DNA from: Sphagnum compactum
Lineage: Eukaryota > Bryophyta > Sphagnopsida > Sphagnales
Length of the DNA stretch: 64,000 nucleotides
NCBI GenBank assembly: GCA_965153455.1
Contig: OZ234504.1
Span: forward strand, 1,302,001-1,366,000
Reading direction: 5' to 3'
Below, piece by piece: positions 1 to 12,619 of the stretch (positions are counted from its first letter, which is position 1; each line of letters opens with the position of its first letter). The notes under the pieces were generated by a model, which was not told the origin of the DNA, ran no database searches, and was given only the letters and a program-made list of their open reading frames with translations. Position numbers and translations under genes: made by a program.

Positions 1-1800
1 TCCAATTTGTTGCATTTTCTTGTGTCTACTCATGGCCCCTGTCCCTCTAATCCAACCAATATAAATCCTCTAAAGAAAACCACTTGAAATCTAGGCATCA
101 AATCCTAAATTTCTACAAACAGTAACTGGTGATTGATACATCATGAATTATTCTCTAGAATCAAGGAAGGGGCAACAAACCAAGAGCAGAATGCAGAACC
201 TCCAGAAATGCTGTCAACTGCAGCAATCCTGTCACATATCAAGCACAACCCACTTGGACTCAGATTTTTAAACCCCTGCCAGACCTGTGATGGCCCAAAT
301 GAATTGAGCAGGTCATTGAGCAGGTCCTTCCCTGTTATTCACATCAAAGACTGACCAAAGAATGGACAGTAAAACAGAACATGAGCTGAAAAGCAGGAAG
401 CTGAAATGACAGTTTTGATGACTTTCAAATTCTCATTGCAAGAATACTAGTTGGGATCTGGAAAAGAATAACATGGCAAAATATGCAATATGCAAAATTA
501 AAAAAACAAATGAAGCTTGATCTGGGACTGCAAGACAAAGTTGTTGCCTTGTGAGTGACTGAACCTGCTTGTCTTTGAAAGATTGGACGTGTGATCCTGC
601 ACATGAGGGCTAATCTAGGAAAGGCGGATTGATATATCAAAAACTGGACAGCCTAAACAGTATATGATCTTTGAGCAAAGGGAAATCGGCCACCTCCCCC
701 CACACCAAGCGTTCTGAATATATGACATCCAGAAAAGAAATTGAGTGTTGAAAGGAAGGGCACATACGTACAAGGTAACCGGCTGCAGAATATGCACCCA
801 TCAATGACCTACTCTGCAGTGCACGATGGATTACCCTTGCCAGCACCAATGCCCTAATGCCAACCCCAAGGCCAGAATGTGGTATCAAATTCAGACTCTT
901 CCATTCATTCAGAATCAAATGAATAGGAGGACCGTCAGAAGCACAGGAAAAATTACTGCCACTTGAATGCACACTGAAACCCTAACTCTCCCTCATTTGC
1001 ACACCTTCCAACTTGTTCTTGTACATGTGAGAAGGTACAAAATGCCAGAACTCACATAGGTCTTCTATGAGAAAAAACCCTGAAAAGATCTTTTAGAAGA
1101 TACCACTGACAGGTGTGAGGCACATACCAGCCAAGGGACTGGGCCACATTGTATGATGTCAAATATATGCTTGCGACCCAGCTGCCTGTCATACCTGTTT
1201 TTTCACATCAATGGTGTTCAGAAAGGGAAGGAAATTGCAGGAGCTCACACATGCACATATATGTCAGATGGTGCAGGGAATAAGCAGAGCACAAAGAAAG
1301 ATACAATTAGTAGCAGAGGCATCAACAAAACACCTCCAAAATACATACAAAATACAAGACAAGTTGTCCTTGGACAATCAAGCACTTGTACCTATCCACC
1401 AAGGAAACCTTCAAACAAGTAAGGAGAATAGGGTTTGGAGATCAGCAAGAATGGAGGAATTTTGGATCACAGAAAATTACTTCCACGAATTTAGAGACGG
1501 AGAAAAACCTCGAAAATCAAGGCTGCTCCATAACAATAGAAAATCCGTAAAAAGAAGACAATCTTCAGTACTAAACAGAGACCAAAAAATAAAAACAGTT
1601 TCGAATCCATCGGAACCTCCTCCTCTTCTCGCACAGCGGGAGAAGAATAAGAAAATGGTTCCAAAAAAGAAACCCCCCGCCGACAACCTACATCCTTTTT
1701 CTTCGTAGAAAGGGCAAAAAAAACAACAACACACGCACAGGCATGTTGAAGGCTCTTAAACAGTGAGAAGCTGGACTTCAGGAAGAGAAAAAAAATTAGT
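1..1800. other. No supported gene in this stretch
   Basis: I see no recognisable protein or RNA here. The longest minus-strand frame (637-972, 111 codons) has no motif I know and no splice-site context that extends it. Plus-strand frames around 1153-1708 are low-complexity Lys/Gln-rich readings. It could be introns or 3' exons of a gene whose first exon lies at about 1818-2031 on the minus strand, but no exon chain could be traced. Confidence 0.4.
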
Positions 1801-1817
1801 AGGCAAAAACTACTCAC

Positions 1818-2031
1818 CTTCTTCGCCTGCGCGCGGACATTCGAGACGACGATGAGGACGCAGCAGCAGCAGCAGCAGCAGCGGCAGCTGTGGAAACAAG
1901 GGTTGCTGCATTTTGTGAAGAGGAAAAGGGGGTTTCAACGGCGCCATCCGATCAGACGCTCCTTCGATCTCTGCCGTCGGATGTGACACAACCCCGCTCT
2001 TTCTTCCTATTGCCCCAAGTAGCGCCCCCAC
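1818..2031 (-). other. Candidate 5' exon ending in a strong splice donor
   Basis: On the minus strand this GC-richer patch ends with a consensus donor, AAG|GTGAGTAG (donor at 1817-1810). Just before it a short frame begins at ATG 1840 and reads MSARRRR before the splice site. A competing frame from 2031 would give a Leu-rich 73-residue reading that stops inside the presumed intron. The exon also carries (CAG)7 at 1861-1881, CTG on the transcribed strand. No downstream exon could be traced to the window edge, so product and coding status are unknown. Confidence 0.22.
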
Positions 2032-2534
2032 TGTTCCTCAGGGTGGGCTGACGACGGGCACCCATTATAATGATGGGTTAGTCGACAAACTCCCCAACAG
2101 GGTTTTCTTTTCTTCTTCTTTTTGGCCAGATTTTTGATATTGGAAATTTTTAATTTTTTGAGAAATTTTCCAAAAAGTTAGCAAAATTATTCGAATTCTC
2201 GCTAGAAAAACAAAAAAATTCCATTTTTTTGGGTGAAAAATAGAGAATCTTTTGGAATAATCAGAACTGTAGCATTTTTCAACATCAAATCTTTGAAATT
2301 AATTAATTATTTGAACGGACATTGTGTTGAAGCTGCCCATGTAGCAAGCACTATGGAACTACTAAGAAATTTAGTGAAATTTATTTTCTGCTTAAGCAAT
2401 ATTTCAAGCACTAGAGAAAAACATTTTGTCCCAAAATTTTAGTGAGCAAATATATTGATCAATCCATAAGCGTTTTATGCACCCAAAGCAAAAAAACAAA
2501 AAAAAAAACAAAATGTCAAAAAAAACAAAAAAAC

Positions 2535-2539
2535 AAAAA
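2535..2539 (-). terminator. Pol III T-run behind tRNA-Glu
   Basis: Reading on the minus strand, a TTTTT run lies 34 bases beyond the tRNA 3' end, followed by T7 and T8 runs just downstream (about 2510-2533). Runs of four or more T terminate RNA polymerase III, so these are the likely terminator and back-ups. Confidence 0.55.
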
Positions 2540-2573
2540 GGTAGTCACAGTAATTTTCTCGGGAGCGAACGGG

Positions 2574-2646
2574 TTCCGTTGCCGGGACTCGAACCCGGGT
2601 CGCTCGGGTGAGAGCCGAGTATCCTAACCATCTAGACTACAACGGA
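2574..2646 (-). tRNA. trnE-CTC: tRNA-Glu (anticodon CTC)
   Basis: A complete 73-nt cloverleaf can be folded on the minus strand. The acceptor stem is TCCGTTG paired with CAACGGA, with A as discriminator. The anticodon stem CTCGG/CCGAG holds the loop CTCTCAC, giving anticodon CTC (reads GAG). The T arm is CCGGG-TTCGAGT-CCCGG. B box (GGTTCGAGTCC) and A box (TAGTCTAGATGG) are both recognisable as internal pol III promoter elements. There is no intron and no encoded CCA, as expected for a nuclear gene. Its 3' end is complementary to the retrotransposon primer-binding site at 20102-20118. Confidence 0.97.
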
Positions 2647-4171
2647 TGATGCTGTGATCGCGACGTAAATTGTACATACTGTCTGTAACCTTGTGTTTTC
2701 TCTATTCTTCAGTCTCTAGACCCACATCAGGAGGTTGCTGGTTTGTAGAAAAATGGAGTACCAGATTCGCCTGGTCTTTGTATGTACTGTGTTGGTGTAG
2801 ATTGTGTAAACTTTGTGTGTAGATTTTGTTTACTTTTAGGGGTGGTTCTCCTCATTTTCACAAAACCAAACTCAAAGAAGGAAAAAGATTGTTTAGTTAA
2901 AGGGTGGGACCACCATTTTCTCATGTACAAAATAAAACAATATTAACGTTATAATGTTTGGTTTTGAGGTCAGATTGAGAAAGTTTCAACAAAACAAAAG
3001 AAATCAAAGAGCGATAAAACTTAATGCTTGGTTACGGGGGTTTAACCTCACATTAAAGAACTGCTCATCAATTAACCCTAAACCTCAACAAAGATACAAT
3101 GCACAAGGATAAGCAAAAGACATAAGATCTTTGAGGGATCTAAAGAGGCATTTATTAGTCCCCCCAAGGAGAGTCCTTGAGGATTCCTTTTATGCAAAAG
3201 TAGTTTGCATTATCTCCCAAAACAACTTAGCACAAATCAAAATATGAACTTAACCAAGGTTACATCATTTATTACCAAACAATTTCCCTCTAAGTATCTT
3301 TTCTCTATGAGCCCAAATAGAAAAATAATTCCAACTTTGTGTTAAATTCATGGGTCCTAATGCTACAATTTTATTAAATGCAAATCTACCATTGAAACTA
3401 GAGAATGAGACTTCAAGTTTGAAGGCTTAAGTTAGGTCTGAGAAAAAAAAAAAAAAGAATTAATTTCAAAAGTAAATTTGAAAGAGCCGAATTTGCAAGT
3501 GGAAGTATAGTGCCAAGTAGATGAGCAAAACCAAGGTTCAAAATTAGATCTACAAACATTAGATCTCAATGTCAAAGTAGAGCTTTTAAAAGATGCATCA
3601 ACATCAAAATTCCAGATAGAAATTATAGATCAGATTTACAATCAAAAATTCAAGAAGTATATGGATTACCCCTAGATCCAGAAATCCATAATTTGAAATG
3701 TTGCATCAAGGATCTTCAAGAGAATTAGGGATCAGCTAAATCATATCAGTTGCTTTTACATCTTTCTTCCAACTACATGCACATCAACATAAGACATTGA
3801 TTTAGTATAGGATGATTTTTTAGAGTTTTATAATATAATATATTCTAATGTAACATTCCTAGAACATGCCATAGCAAGATTCCCAGATTTATTTGTAGAT
3901 TCTTGGGTTGTTTATAGGAAATAGAAAAAGATATCCTTGGTTGGGTTAGAATGCATTCCACCAAGTTGTTGGAGGCTACGACCAGGAAGTTCAAAGTAAT
4001 CGTAAACTTGACAATTCTTCATAGGCGACATAATAGCATGCTGGATTTGCAAACAACAAACAAGGATAATCTGCCCCCTGTAGCAAACAAAGAAAATTGT
4101 CCACTTGCTCTTGAACCACAAAACAAGAGATCAACACAACTGAATCAAGGGCCTTCGGAACCAAAAGAGGC
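2647..4171. other. AT-rich intergenic DNA, nothing recognised
   Basis: Only short frames without motifs occur. The last part (3951-4171) may be the degraded N-terminal leader of the transposase relic that follows. Confidence 0.4.
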
Positions 4172-5528
4172 ATGTGGATAGATGAAGCCTTGGAATTAGC
4201 AATGGATGCTGTTGAGAATGGGACATATTCCCTATGGAGGGCCAACAAGGCATGGAACACTCCATTGAGTTCCATTTATGATCGCTTGAATGGAAAAACC
4301 AGATCAAGGAAGATGGGGCCAGGAGGTGTCCTTACGAAAGAAAAGGATGCAATAGTGATTACATGGACATTAGCTATGGGTGAATGTGGACTGTCCATAA
4401 GCTTGTAACAACAGAAGATGAAAGTTGTAGAGCTAACATAGACAAGGGTTACACCATTTCGGAATGGAATACCTGGCAAGAGATGGCACTGGTTCAAACG
4501 TAGACACCGATAAGTTAATAGTAGACAGACAAAAGGATTGGAGGTTTGCAAAGCATAGGGGCTAACACCCAACTCCTACAACTTTTTTTGTAACAACTTA
4601 TAAACATTGTATAACCAACACAACTATAGTCCAAATCATATATGGAATTATGATGAAATAAAAATTCAAGCTGATAAACAGTTTGGAGCAAGAGTTTTGG
4701 CTAGGAGAGGATCTAATGCAATTTATAATACCATTTCCAAGTCTCGGGAATGGTTAATTATAAATTGTGTAACCAATGTTATAGGGGGTGTTCTACTTGG
4801 TTTTTACATCTTTAGAGGTGAGAGATTAAGGGATGATTTTATTAAGTTTTGCAAACCAAGTTACACATATGGCCATGCAAAAAAGAACTTGGATGATTGC
4901 CTTCTTATTTAAGGAATTTCTATCTTTTTTTAAGAGGTCAATTCCAAGTGGGGTGTGATTCACCAATAGACATTTATTAATTCTGGATGGGCATGGTAAC
5001 CATGTCACCCTAGAAACAATAGAACATGCCAAAGATATTGGGTTAGACATAATCACACTACCATCTCATACTTCACATGCATTGCAACCATTAGATGTTT
5101 CTTGTTTCAAGCCTTTTAAGACAACATTTAGAAAGGTTAGGGATGTTGCCATGTCTAGAAGCAATCATTGAGAACTAGACAAGATCACCCTAGCCGGTTG
5201 GGTGGATCAAGCCTTAAAATAATCACTGACCAAAAAAAACATTAAATATGGGTTCAGAACTAAATGTATATGGCCTATCAACCCAAAGGCAATGGATAAC
5301 AAGACTAGACCATCAAAGCTTTACATTGTAGCAATAAACATCAACAATGCAAGAAGTGAAAAAGATTGCACAATAGAGGAGGAAGTTGAAAATAGTCAAA
5401 AATGGGGGGAGGATTCTGTTACTGCAGAGCTTCTCCACATAGGTGAAATAATTCAACGTTTAACATCTAAAAATCCACCTACGTACAAGCCAGAAAATGA
5501 CCAACGTTACTATGTTGATATGCCCTAG
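4172..5528 (+). pseudogene. Decayed Jerky/pogo-like DDE transposase
   Basis: Three plus-strand blocks in shifting frames form one broken transposase. Block 1 (4172-4405) looks like a psq/CENP-B-type helix-turn-helix: an Ala/Leu helix, then 'SSIYDRLNGK' and 'GPGGVLTKEKDAIV'. Block 2 (4607-4909) has 'IWNYDE', matching the first catalytic Asp (codon 4652-4654). Block 3 (about 4960-5528) has 'ILDGHGNHVT' (Asp codon 4986-4988) and 'LPSHTSHALQPLDVSCFKPF' (Asp codon 5094-5096), 35 residues apart. That fits the DDE_1 superfamily endonuclease fold of Jerky-like elements. Several stops and frameshifts separate the blocks, so the gene is dead. I did not find its terminal repeats. It is clearly different from the intact pogo element at 55.9 kb. 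Confidence 0.78.
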
Positions 5529-6828
5529 TGCCTAATAGTGAAAGAACAACAACTAGAAGATAATATTGTTGTAAACCTAGACGAGGGAAGCCCTAAAGGT
5601 AGTTTTGAGGAAGCTTAACAATCTCCAAATTTGACTCAAGAATCCATGAAGATGCATAACCTCTTGTCGTTGCTTTGTTTACTTGTAAGACACAAAAGGA
5701 AAATACCCTTTAATTGATTATTCACAATCACATGTTGTGATTAGTTTTGAATACTTGAATATCCTAAGGAGAAAAACAATGGAAAAGACAGTTGTAGAAG
5801 AAATTAGGGAAGGCAAACAAAAGGAGGAAAAAGAAAAACGAACCAAATGAGTAGTAAAATTGGGTTTTGTAGCAGATTGAACAACTCAGAAATGTGTAGA
5901 AAAGTGTGTTAGAACAGAGTTCATTATAGCTTAGACCCTAGCAATTGTAGCTAAGGTGGGCGACTACTTTCACCAAGAGTTTCAGGCAAGTCTAAATGCA
6001 GATCCAAGTAGGTATAGGGGGTAAATCTAGGTTGCACAACATTGATTCAACAACATGTAAGGTTGCTGGCATGAGCTAGGCAACAAGCAAGAGGGCGCTT
6101 TACAGTAAGGCTACAACCTTCTAATGACTGAAAAAGAAGTAAGGACTTGGTTATTTATTTAAATAAACATAAGGAGAGAATCATATAAATGACGGTACCA
6201 AAAACAAATAGAATAATTTCGAGAAGATAAATTGCAGCAGCATAATGGATCAATCAAAGAAAAAAAAGACTAGCAATAACAACAAAAATGATCAATCAAC
6301 CAGAGAGGACCAATTAAAACACCATAGAGGATTGATAGATACAAAAATTGTAATAGCTGGCTAAGACCAAGGAAGAAGAGAAATGACTCAAGGTTAATCA
6401 AGGAGAGAGGACTAGGCATTGGGAGAAGAGAGGGAAGATTAAGCATGAAGAGGATCAAATGGAGAGGACCGAGTTCAAAGGACTAGGATTTGAGAAAAGA
6501 CCAAAGGACCAAGACTTGAAAGAAAACTTGGCATGAAAGGATCGAAAGAGAGGGCAGAGGTTGTTTTACTTGTTTGTTTTATATATATATTAATATATAT
6601 TAATATAAAAAAATTCCAAAAAAGAGAATAATTCCTTTTGAGAAAAAAAAACAAAAAGATTTAAATTAATAATAATAATAATAAACATAAAACCAATAAT
6701 AATAATAATAATAATACTGGAGCATAAGGATGGCTCTCTCTTTGTTCCTTCTTTTTCCCTCTCTTTACTTGGATGGGTTGCCTTGTTGTTTAATGAAGTT
6801 TGCTAGGGAACTGGGTGCTTGCAGAGAG
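5529..6828. other. Intergenic DNA with small AT microsatellites
   Basis: No gene is seen. It contains a TA-rich stretch near 6581-6606 and two AAT-type runs at about 6665-6716. Confidence 0.4.
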
Positions 6829-7440
6829 GATTGAAAGCACCAGGCACGCATAAAGAGCATGTGAAGAGGATCGAGAGCACCAAGCACGTGTAAAGAGCAT
6901 GCGAAAAGGATCAAGAACACTAGGCGTTTGGGAAGAGGATCAAAAGCACCAAGTGTGCATGGAAAATGTACGAAGAGGATTGAAAGCACTAAGTGCCCAT
7001 TAAGAGTGTGCAACAAGGATCGATAACACCTAGCATGCATAGAGCACACATAGCAAGGATCGAAAGCACTAGGCACATGTAGAGAGTGTGCAACAAGGAT
7101 TGACAACACCTAGTGCACATGGAGTGCACGCAACAAGGATGGATAACACTAGGCGCACACAGAGAGTGCGCAACAAGGATTGATAGCACCTAACACACAT
7201 AGAGCATACACAACAAGGGTCGAAAACACCTAGTGTGCATAGAAGCATGCATAAAGCATGCGTGACGAAGATTGATTGCACCTAGTGTGCATAGAAGCGC
7301 ACATAGAGCGCGTGCAATGAGGATTGAAAACACCTAGTGTGCATAGAAAACACACGGAAAGGACCGAGGGCGTGTGCAATGAAGATTGAGAGCACCTTGT
7401 GTGCATTAAAAGCACATGGAAAGGACCGAGAGCACATGGT
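6829..7440 (+). repeat. Degenerate 40-bp minisatellite
   Basis: About fourteen diverged units each begin with GATTGAAAGCACC or similar and end in GCAACAAG or GAAGAG. The start-to-start distance is mostly 40 bp (for example 6829, 6869, 6909), with a 29-bp unit near 6909 and about 52-bp units after 7218. Units carry YGCRYR alternations (ATGCAT, GTGCAC, GCGCAC). On the minus strand all three frames stay open over long stretches, which yields spurious Cys/Leu-rich readings that I do not treat as genes. Confidence 0.85.
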
Positions 7441-7457
7441 AGTAGAGGACCAAGTGC

Positions 7458-7530
7458 AAATGAGAGGAGATGGAAAACCAAGAACGAATGAGAGGAGATG
7501 GAAGACCAAGAACGAATGAGAGGAGATGGA
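7458..7530 (+). repeat. Three 28-bp tandem units
   Basis: The motif ATGAGAGGAGATGG followed by A(A/G)ACCAAGAACGA repeats at 7458, 7486 and 7514, directly after the 40-bp array. Confidence 0.8.
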
Positions 7531-8704
7531 TTAAACATTACGAAAGAGGAAAAGGTGCGAAGAGAAAAGAGTTACAACATGGGATTGGGCGCTTGCTTTT
7601 CTAAAAAAACCACCGAAAGTTCAGGAGCTCCCATAATGTAATCACTTATAATACACGTGCAACAACAAGATTACTTTAAACACATGACCATCACTAAGAG
7701 TTCACAACACTAAAGGGAATCAACATCTATTTACCTACACATGAGACCTTCACCCAGGAGCTCACAACATGAAACAAAATCAAGCTTTTTTGATTTTCCA
7801 AAAGGACACAGAGGAGAAGGACGATCGAGCAAAAGAGGGAGGAATGAGCGGATTGAGTAGGAGGAGGAGCATCAGAAGCTCAGAGAGTGCTACTGAATGT
7901 CACATGGGGAGGATGGACCAATTGTCGGATGCCTGTGAAGGTGACAAAAAATCGTGCTCATAGACATTCGGAATGGGCATGGCGGTTTTGGTGAATGGGA
8001 TATTGAAACCCTATTACTACTGTTGATTTGTTAACCCTAGATTTCTTGGGATCTGAACCCTAGGTTGGAAAGTGAACGTCTATTTTGAAGATGTTGATCA
8101 TCCTGATCTTCATCTTGTTCAATTATGGGAGTAGGTAGTGTTCCGCAGTGGGGTAGTGTCTGGTTGGTTTTAGGTGAGTAAACAAACTGTCATGGGCTGC
8201 CATGTGTACAACCCAGTCTTTTTAACAATTTTTACCCCCCAAACTTTGAAGGAATGTATGTTACTCATCTTTCCCCAGAGAGGGAGGTGACTGAGACACT
8301 AAGTGTTCATCACTGGCCTGTTTATCCTAACCCTTTCCAGCAATCCAGTGTTTATCTTCAAAGAAACAGATACCCATGTTGGGAACAACCACTTTGCATT
8401 ATCACCTGCCAAATATAAAAGCTTAAAAACTGATGTTAACAGTTTAGAATCAACAGGGCACTCATTGCTCATGTGAGAGGTCCACTCATCAGGTCTGGTG
8501 ATAACCAAAACTTTGTTTGGGTGCTAGACTGCACAACCAACAATTTTGAGACTGTCACGTGCAGCAACATGTCGAGATTCATGTGCCTATCCTCAGGTAT
8601 TGATCAATCAATGGGGTCAGGACCTCAAGATTTGTGGACAGAAAGTAAGGATGTCCACTTGTCATGGAATATAGTGTTTCACTCATGTCTGATCCCACTC
8701 ATCT
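7531..8704. other. Intergenic; includes probable 3' end of the WRAP73-like gene
   Basis: No gene is recognised. The part next to 8704 should hold the 3' untranslated region of the WD40 gene, but I could not place a polyadenylation signal. A pair of ACCCTAG telo-box-like motifs lies near 8035-8075. Confidence 0.35.
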
Positions 8705-11610
8705 TTACTTCAGTTCATCCCCTTCAGTATCAGGGTCAAACTCAGAAATCACGGGCACAAAAGTGCAGCAAAAAGCTTCTTTGTCCTTTAAAACCAATGA
8801 GGTGCCATCAGGGTTCCACTTAATTTCAGACACAACAAATTGAGGGAGAGGAACATGCACACAACAAGCACCAGCAGGTGTCCACATGTACAATTGAGAG
8901 GTCCCAGTGCAAAGGGCAATACGGGGGTGGATGGGGTCCCAGGCCACTGAGCGGATAGGGTCCTTTTGTAATAACAGGGCAGCAAGCTCCAAATGTGATA
9001 CATCCCATATCCAAAGTGCTGTTGGCATGTTGTCATTTCGGGTGCAAATGTACTGACCGTCAGCACTCCAAGCCAGTACACCTGACAACAATTGAACACT
9101 TGCCATAAGAAATAGTAAACAGGAGAAATTTTCAGTGTTTATAAAGATGTTAGTTGTTGGAAACTAAACCCTAATAGATCAATCCAACATTGCATGAACC
9201 CCAGATATCTGACATGGCAATTTCTGGGTCAATGCAGAGAACTAGTCTGGTGCCTGGACATTGCAGTCCAGACAGAAACATGATTCATGGCTCATGGTAT
9301 AGCTTGAGCAGAGCAGAGCACATTTAACATACCAATGCCTTGCTTTGGATTAGGTTTGTCAGGAGGCGGCTTCTGTGATGGAACTGTCACAGGCAGGTCT
9401 GCAACATTGTAGCGCACCCTTCTTCGATTATCACTTGGACTGTCTGCAAAACTCAAAGTGCTAAGTCACAATCCATCCATGATAGAGCCGAGAGTCCAGA
9501 GATCTAAAGTACCATTCAGTGACAGACCCATATTGCAGCCCTGAGGCACAGACCCTTCCAGAAACCCATCATGGGTTCATGCCCAGTTACACCCTTGAAG
9601 TGGCCTCTAACATTGACTGCCGGACCCTAAAGTGCAAAACTACACAGCTCAAAGCAATAAATCCTCCAACAGGATAAGGCTCTGGTGTTTTGAGTTTGGG
9701 TTTCATTATGGTGTCAGAGCAGACAATTTCAACATTGCAAAGGCATTCATCCCTGAAATTCTTTTCTCAATTCTGGTTCCTATCATACAACTCTGATGAT
9801 TGGTTAATCAATCAGGTTGTCTTACCGCCCAAATTATCACATGCTGGACTTCCGTTCATGTACTGCATATCAACTTGCCAGGCCTCTTCTATTTCCTGCA
9901 AGCCAGCCAAGGAAGATCATAGTTCATTGTGTTGAGCAAAAGCTAGGAATTTTCTGTTAACCCTCTTTAGTGGCAAAAAGTTACAAGTCTTGCACCTGCC
10001 CTATCATTAGCAGGACATTTGTTAACAAAAGTACATTGTGTGGAGCATGCACACCCACCTTGAAAACAACCGTGGTCATGGGGCCCTTAACAGCAACTGG
10101 ATGGCTGAACTCAGCAACAGGCTTCCATGTTAGATGATTCAGAGCACGTACTACCTGATCATAACTCCCAACTCCCAGAAACTGGCCACATGGTGACCAC
10201 ATCACCACCTTTACCCCCAATGCATTGTCATATGCTGAGTACTTGAAGAGGCAACGACCATCAGGGGAGTACACGAGCACCTGCATCCAATGACATATGC
10301 TGTACATGAGAAAGCTGCCGAAAAGTGGAATCGAGTGGACATTATCTGCAAGGAAGCAGGCTGCATTTTGATATTTGAAAATAAAAATCAGAACTACAAC
10401 TTGTAACACTTCAACCATATGGCCATCAATTTGCCTCGGGTGAGTTAAGTTAAAGGAAGAACCAAAGTGTTTGTGAAAGGAAGTGATCTGAATAGTACCT
10501 TGTACTCAAGTGGAGAATCCCACACAGCAATGGTACTATCAGTGGGTGACCACTCCAAGTCTGCAAGGTCTGAGGTATCAACTGCAAAGGTTCCCATGGC
10601 CTCCCAACCCTGACAAGACAAAAGATTCATGTAGTCTTTGCAGTCTCGTCTGGTTGCAATTGCAACAAACTTGCCATCTCTTGTAAAGGAAACACCGCGA
10701 GAAGAATGCTTGGGCCAAGGCACATGCACACAAGCTGTGCTTACTAATGACCAAACAGTAAGGCGGAGCTGAAACTCAGAAGTGGTAAGGATATGACGAC
10801 TATCTGGGCTCCACCTGCCAGTACACAAACCATCTAAGCAAAGAATGGTATAGAGTTTTATTAACTGGGAGCAAAAGAAAGAAGATTCTGAGAAGAACAT
10901 GATACAGGTCAAGTTTGTAATAACCTGGCATGAGTGATGCCTGCAGAACCTTCATCAATCTTACATGTCCAGTCAGGTTGTGACACAGACCATGCCTGAA
11001 CCATGGACCGTTTGTGTATAGCACAGAGCAAGTACTCTGAGTCAGGTGCCCACTCCACATGGCTGATTTTGTCTACACACGAATATAGCTGCACCACCTG
11101 CAATCCAATCCACAACATTGAAACAATACCTAGCTGAGAAGTTTTTCTTCAATAGTACTATCACATACATAACTGTGCTTATGTCTATCTCTTGTTGCAT
11201 TAACCCTACAATGTCTGCAGGTCACAGAGGAGTGGCTGCTTAATACTGCTACCATGGTGATTGAGATGCATAACATATGGACTGCAATATATTGATGGAT
11301 CTTGTTTGGGTGCTATCCTAGTTGAAGGCAACAAGCTGATGGGAGTGGATTGAGGTCGTCATCTCCTACTAGCAAGCTTTGGATGAAGCACTTAGGTCAT
11401 GTGATGGATGGTGTTCCAGGGAGAGAGGATCAAATTCCAGTTGTAAACCTCATCAGCACATGTTTCAGAAGAGCTCATTCTAGAACCAAGTGCTTTTGGC
11501 ATAGGAAGGAATGATGCATGCTTTATCTTAGCCAGAAAAACCTGCTTTGGGCAACTGGAATGCATGTGGAATGATACAAGAACAACAATATATTCCAGAG
11601 AACCTAAGCA

Positions 11611-11700
<90 letters not shown>

Positions 11701-11859
11701 GGGGGGAAGAAAGGGGGGGGGAGGGGGTTGAGGAGAACATACCTTGAGGGACACAAGGTCTCGTATGACTAGTCGAGAATCAACAGCAACGGCCAGAAAT
11801 CTAGAGTCCGGAGAGAAAGTACATGGACCTGAGTGCTTGTAGGTATCGCTAAATTCCAT
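8705..11859 (-). CDS. WRAP73: WRAP73/WDR8-like WD40-repeat protein, 7 coding exons
   Basis: Coding exons, in order: 11859-11743, 11097-10925, 10814-10499, 10280-10059, 9895-9826, 9443-9333 and 9081-8705. All joins are GT-AG and keep frame, giving 461 residues, about the length of human WRAP73 (460). Family hallmarks are '[12 protein letters not shown]' and 'VIRDL' in exon 1, '[19 protein letters not shown]' and '[10 protein letters not shown]' in exon 2, '[10 protein letters not shown]' and 'LEYK' in exon 3, '[19 protein letters not shown]' in exon 4 and '[16 protein letters not shown]' in exon 7. Repeats of WD type run through the whole chain. In animals and fission yeast this family works with SSX2IP/Msd1 at centrosomes or spindle poles and in microtubule anchoring; a similar role here is inference. 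A 5'-UTR intron is likely (acceptor TTTCAG near 11903, donor TTTAG|GTATAT near 12424). The gene diverges from eL39. Confidence 0.93.
11614..11698 (+). repeat. (GA)n microsatellite in WRAP73-like intron 1
   Basis: An almost perfect dinucleotide run of about 42 units lies in the first coding intron, 45 bp from the exon 1 donor. As CT on the transcribed strand it also generates long Ser-Leu and Arg-Glu pseudo-frames. Confidence 0.97.
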
Positions 11860-12619
11860 ACCCCTCTTCTGGCCTCTCTTCTTCCTGTTCCAGGTTGGAT
11901 CTGAAACAGAAAGAAGACTCCCCGAGTCAACAAGAAACCCGCGAATTACACGGCTAGCTCTGGTCGCTGCTAACGCAAACCAGACATTTTTCCGGCGCTT
12001 CTTCTCATACTTCCTTCAACACGAAAGAAGAAAGGTTAAGACAAAACTTTTGTTCATAGCTCCCTCTACTCTCCAACAATGTCTTGAACCAAAAAACAAA
12101 ACAAAAGAAACCTAATGAGAAGATCTTCACCTACATTCTTCGGACATCGATCCGGGAACAACATTTCATAGAGTTACGAGAACAGAAAGGACAAAAGAAA
12201 CGACAAAAAAAACAGAATAACAACTTCTTCCACCAGACGTGAAACTTTACTGGAGATGACTGAGCAGGAGGCTATATCAGGAGTGCAGAACAGCAACGGA
12301 GAAACAAACAGTCAGTAACAGGTCACAAAATTCGTGAATTATTATGGCAACTAATAGGTGTGTGTCTTTCTCAGCTCATTAAGCAACAAATCAATTCGCT
12401 GAGAAGCAGGAAAAATATATATACCTAAAAGAAGAAGAAGAAGAAGCTCACGAACCAAGAAGCATTTCCTTTTATTCGGAAGCTGAAGCTCGATCCAAAC
12501 AAGAAAACTGCGAGAATGCTGGCGAGTCGGGCAACGGAGAAGCGCGCAACGAAAAACAGAGCGTAGGCGCCAAAAACACACTTGTTGCTCAAACAAAACA
12601 GACCACAGGGCGGAGAAGA

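Noticed and set aside
637-972. 111-codon minus-strand frame that could be a gene
   Set aside because: No recognised motif, no splice context and no supporting neighbour; length is within chance for such DNA.
6765-7538. Several overlapping Cys/Leu-rich minus-strand frames
   Set aside because: They are readings of the 40-bp minisatellite in all phases, not conserved coding sequence.
11528-11747. Arg-Glu and Ser-Leu repeat proteins
   Set aside because: Pure products of the GA/CT microsatellite in an intron.
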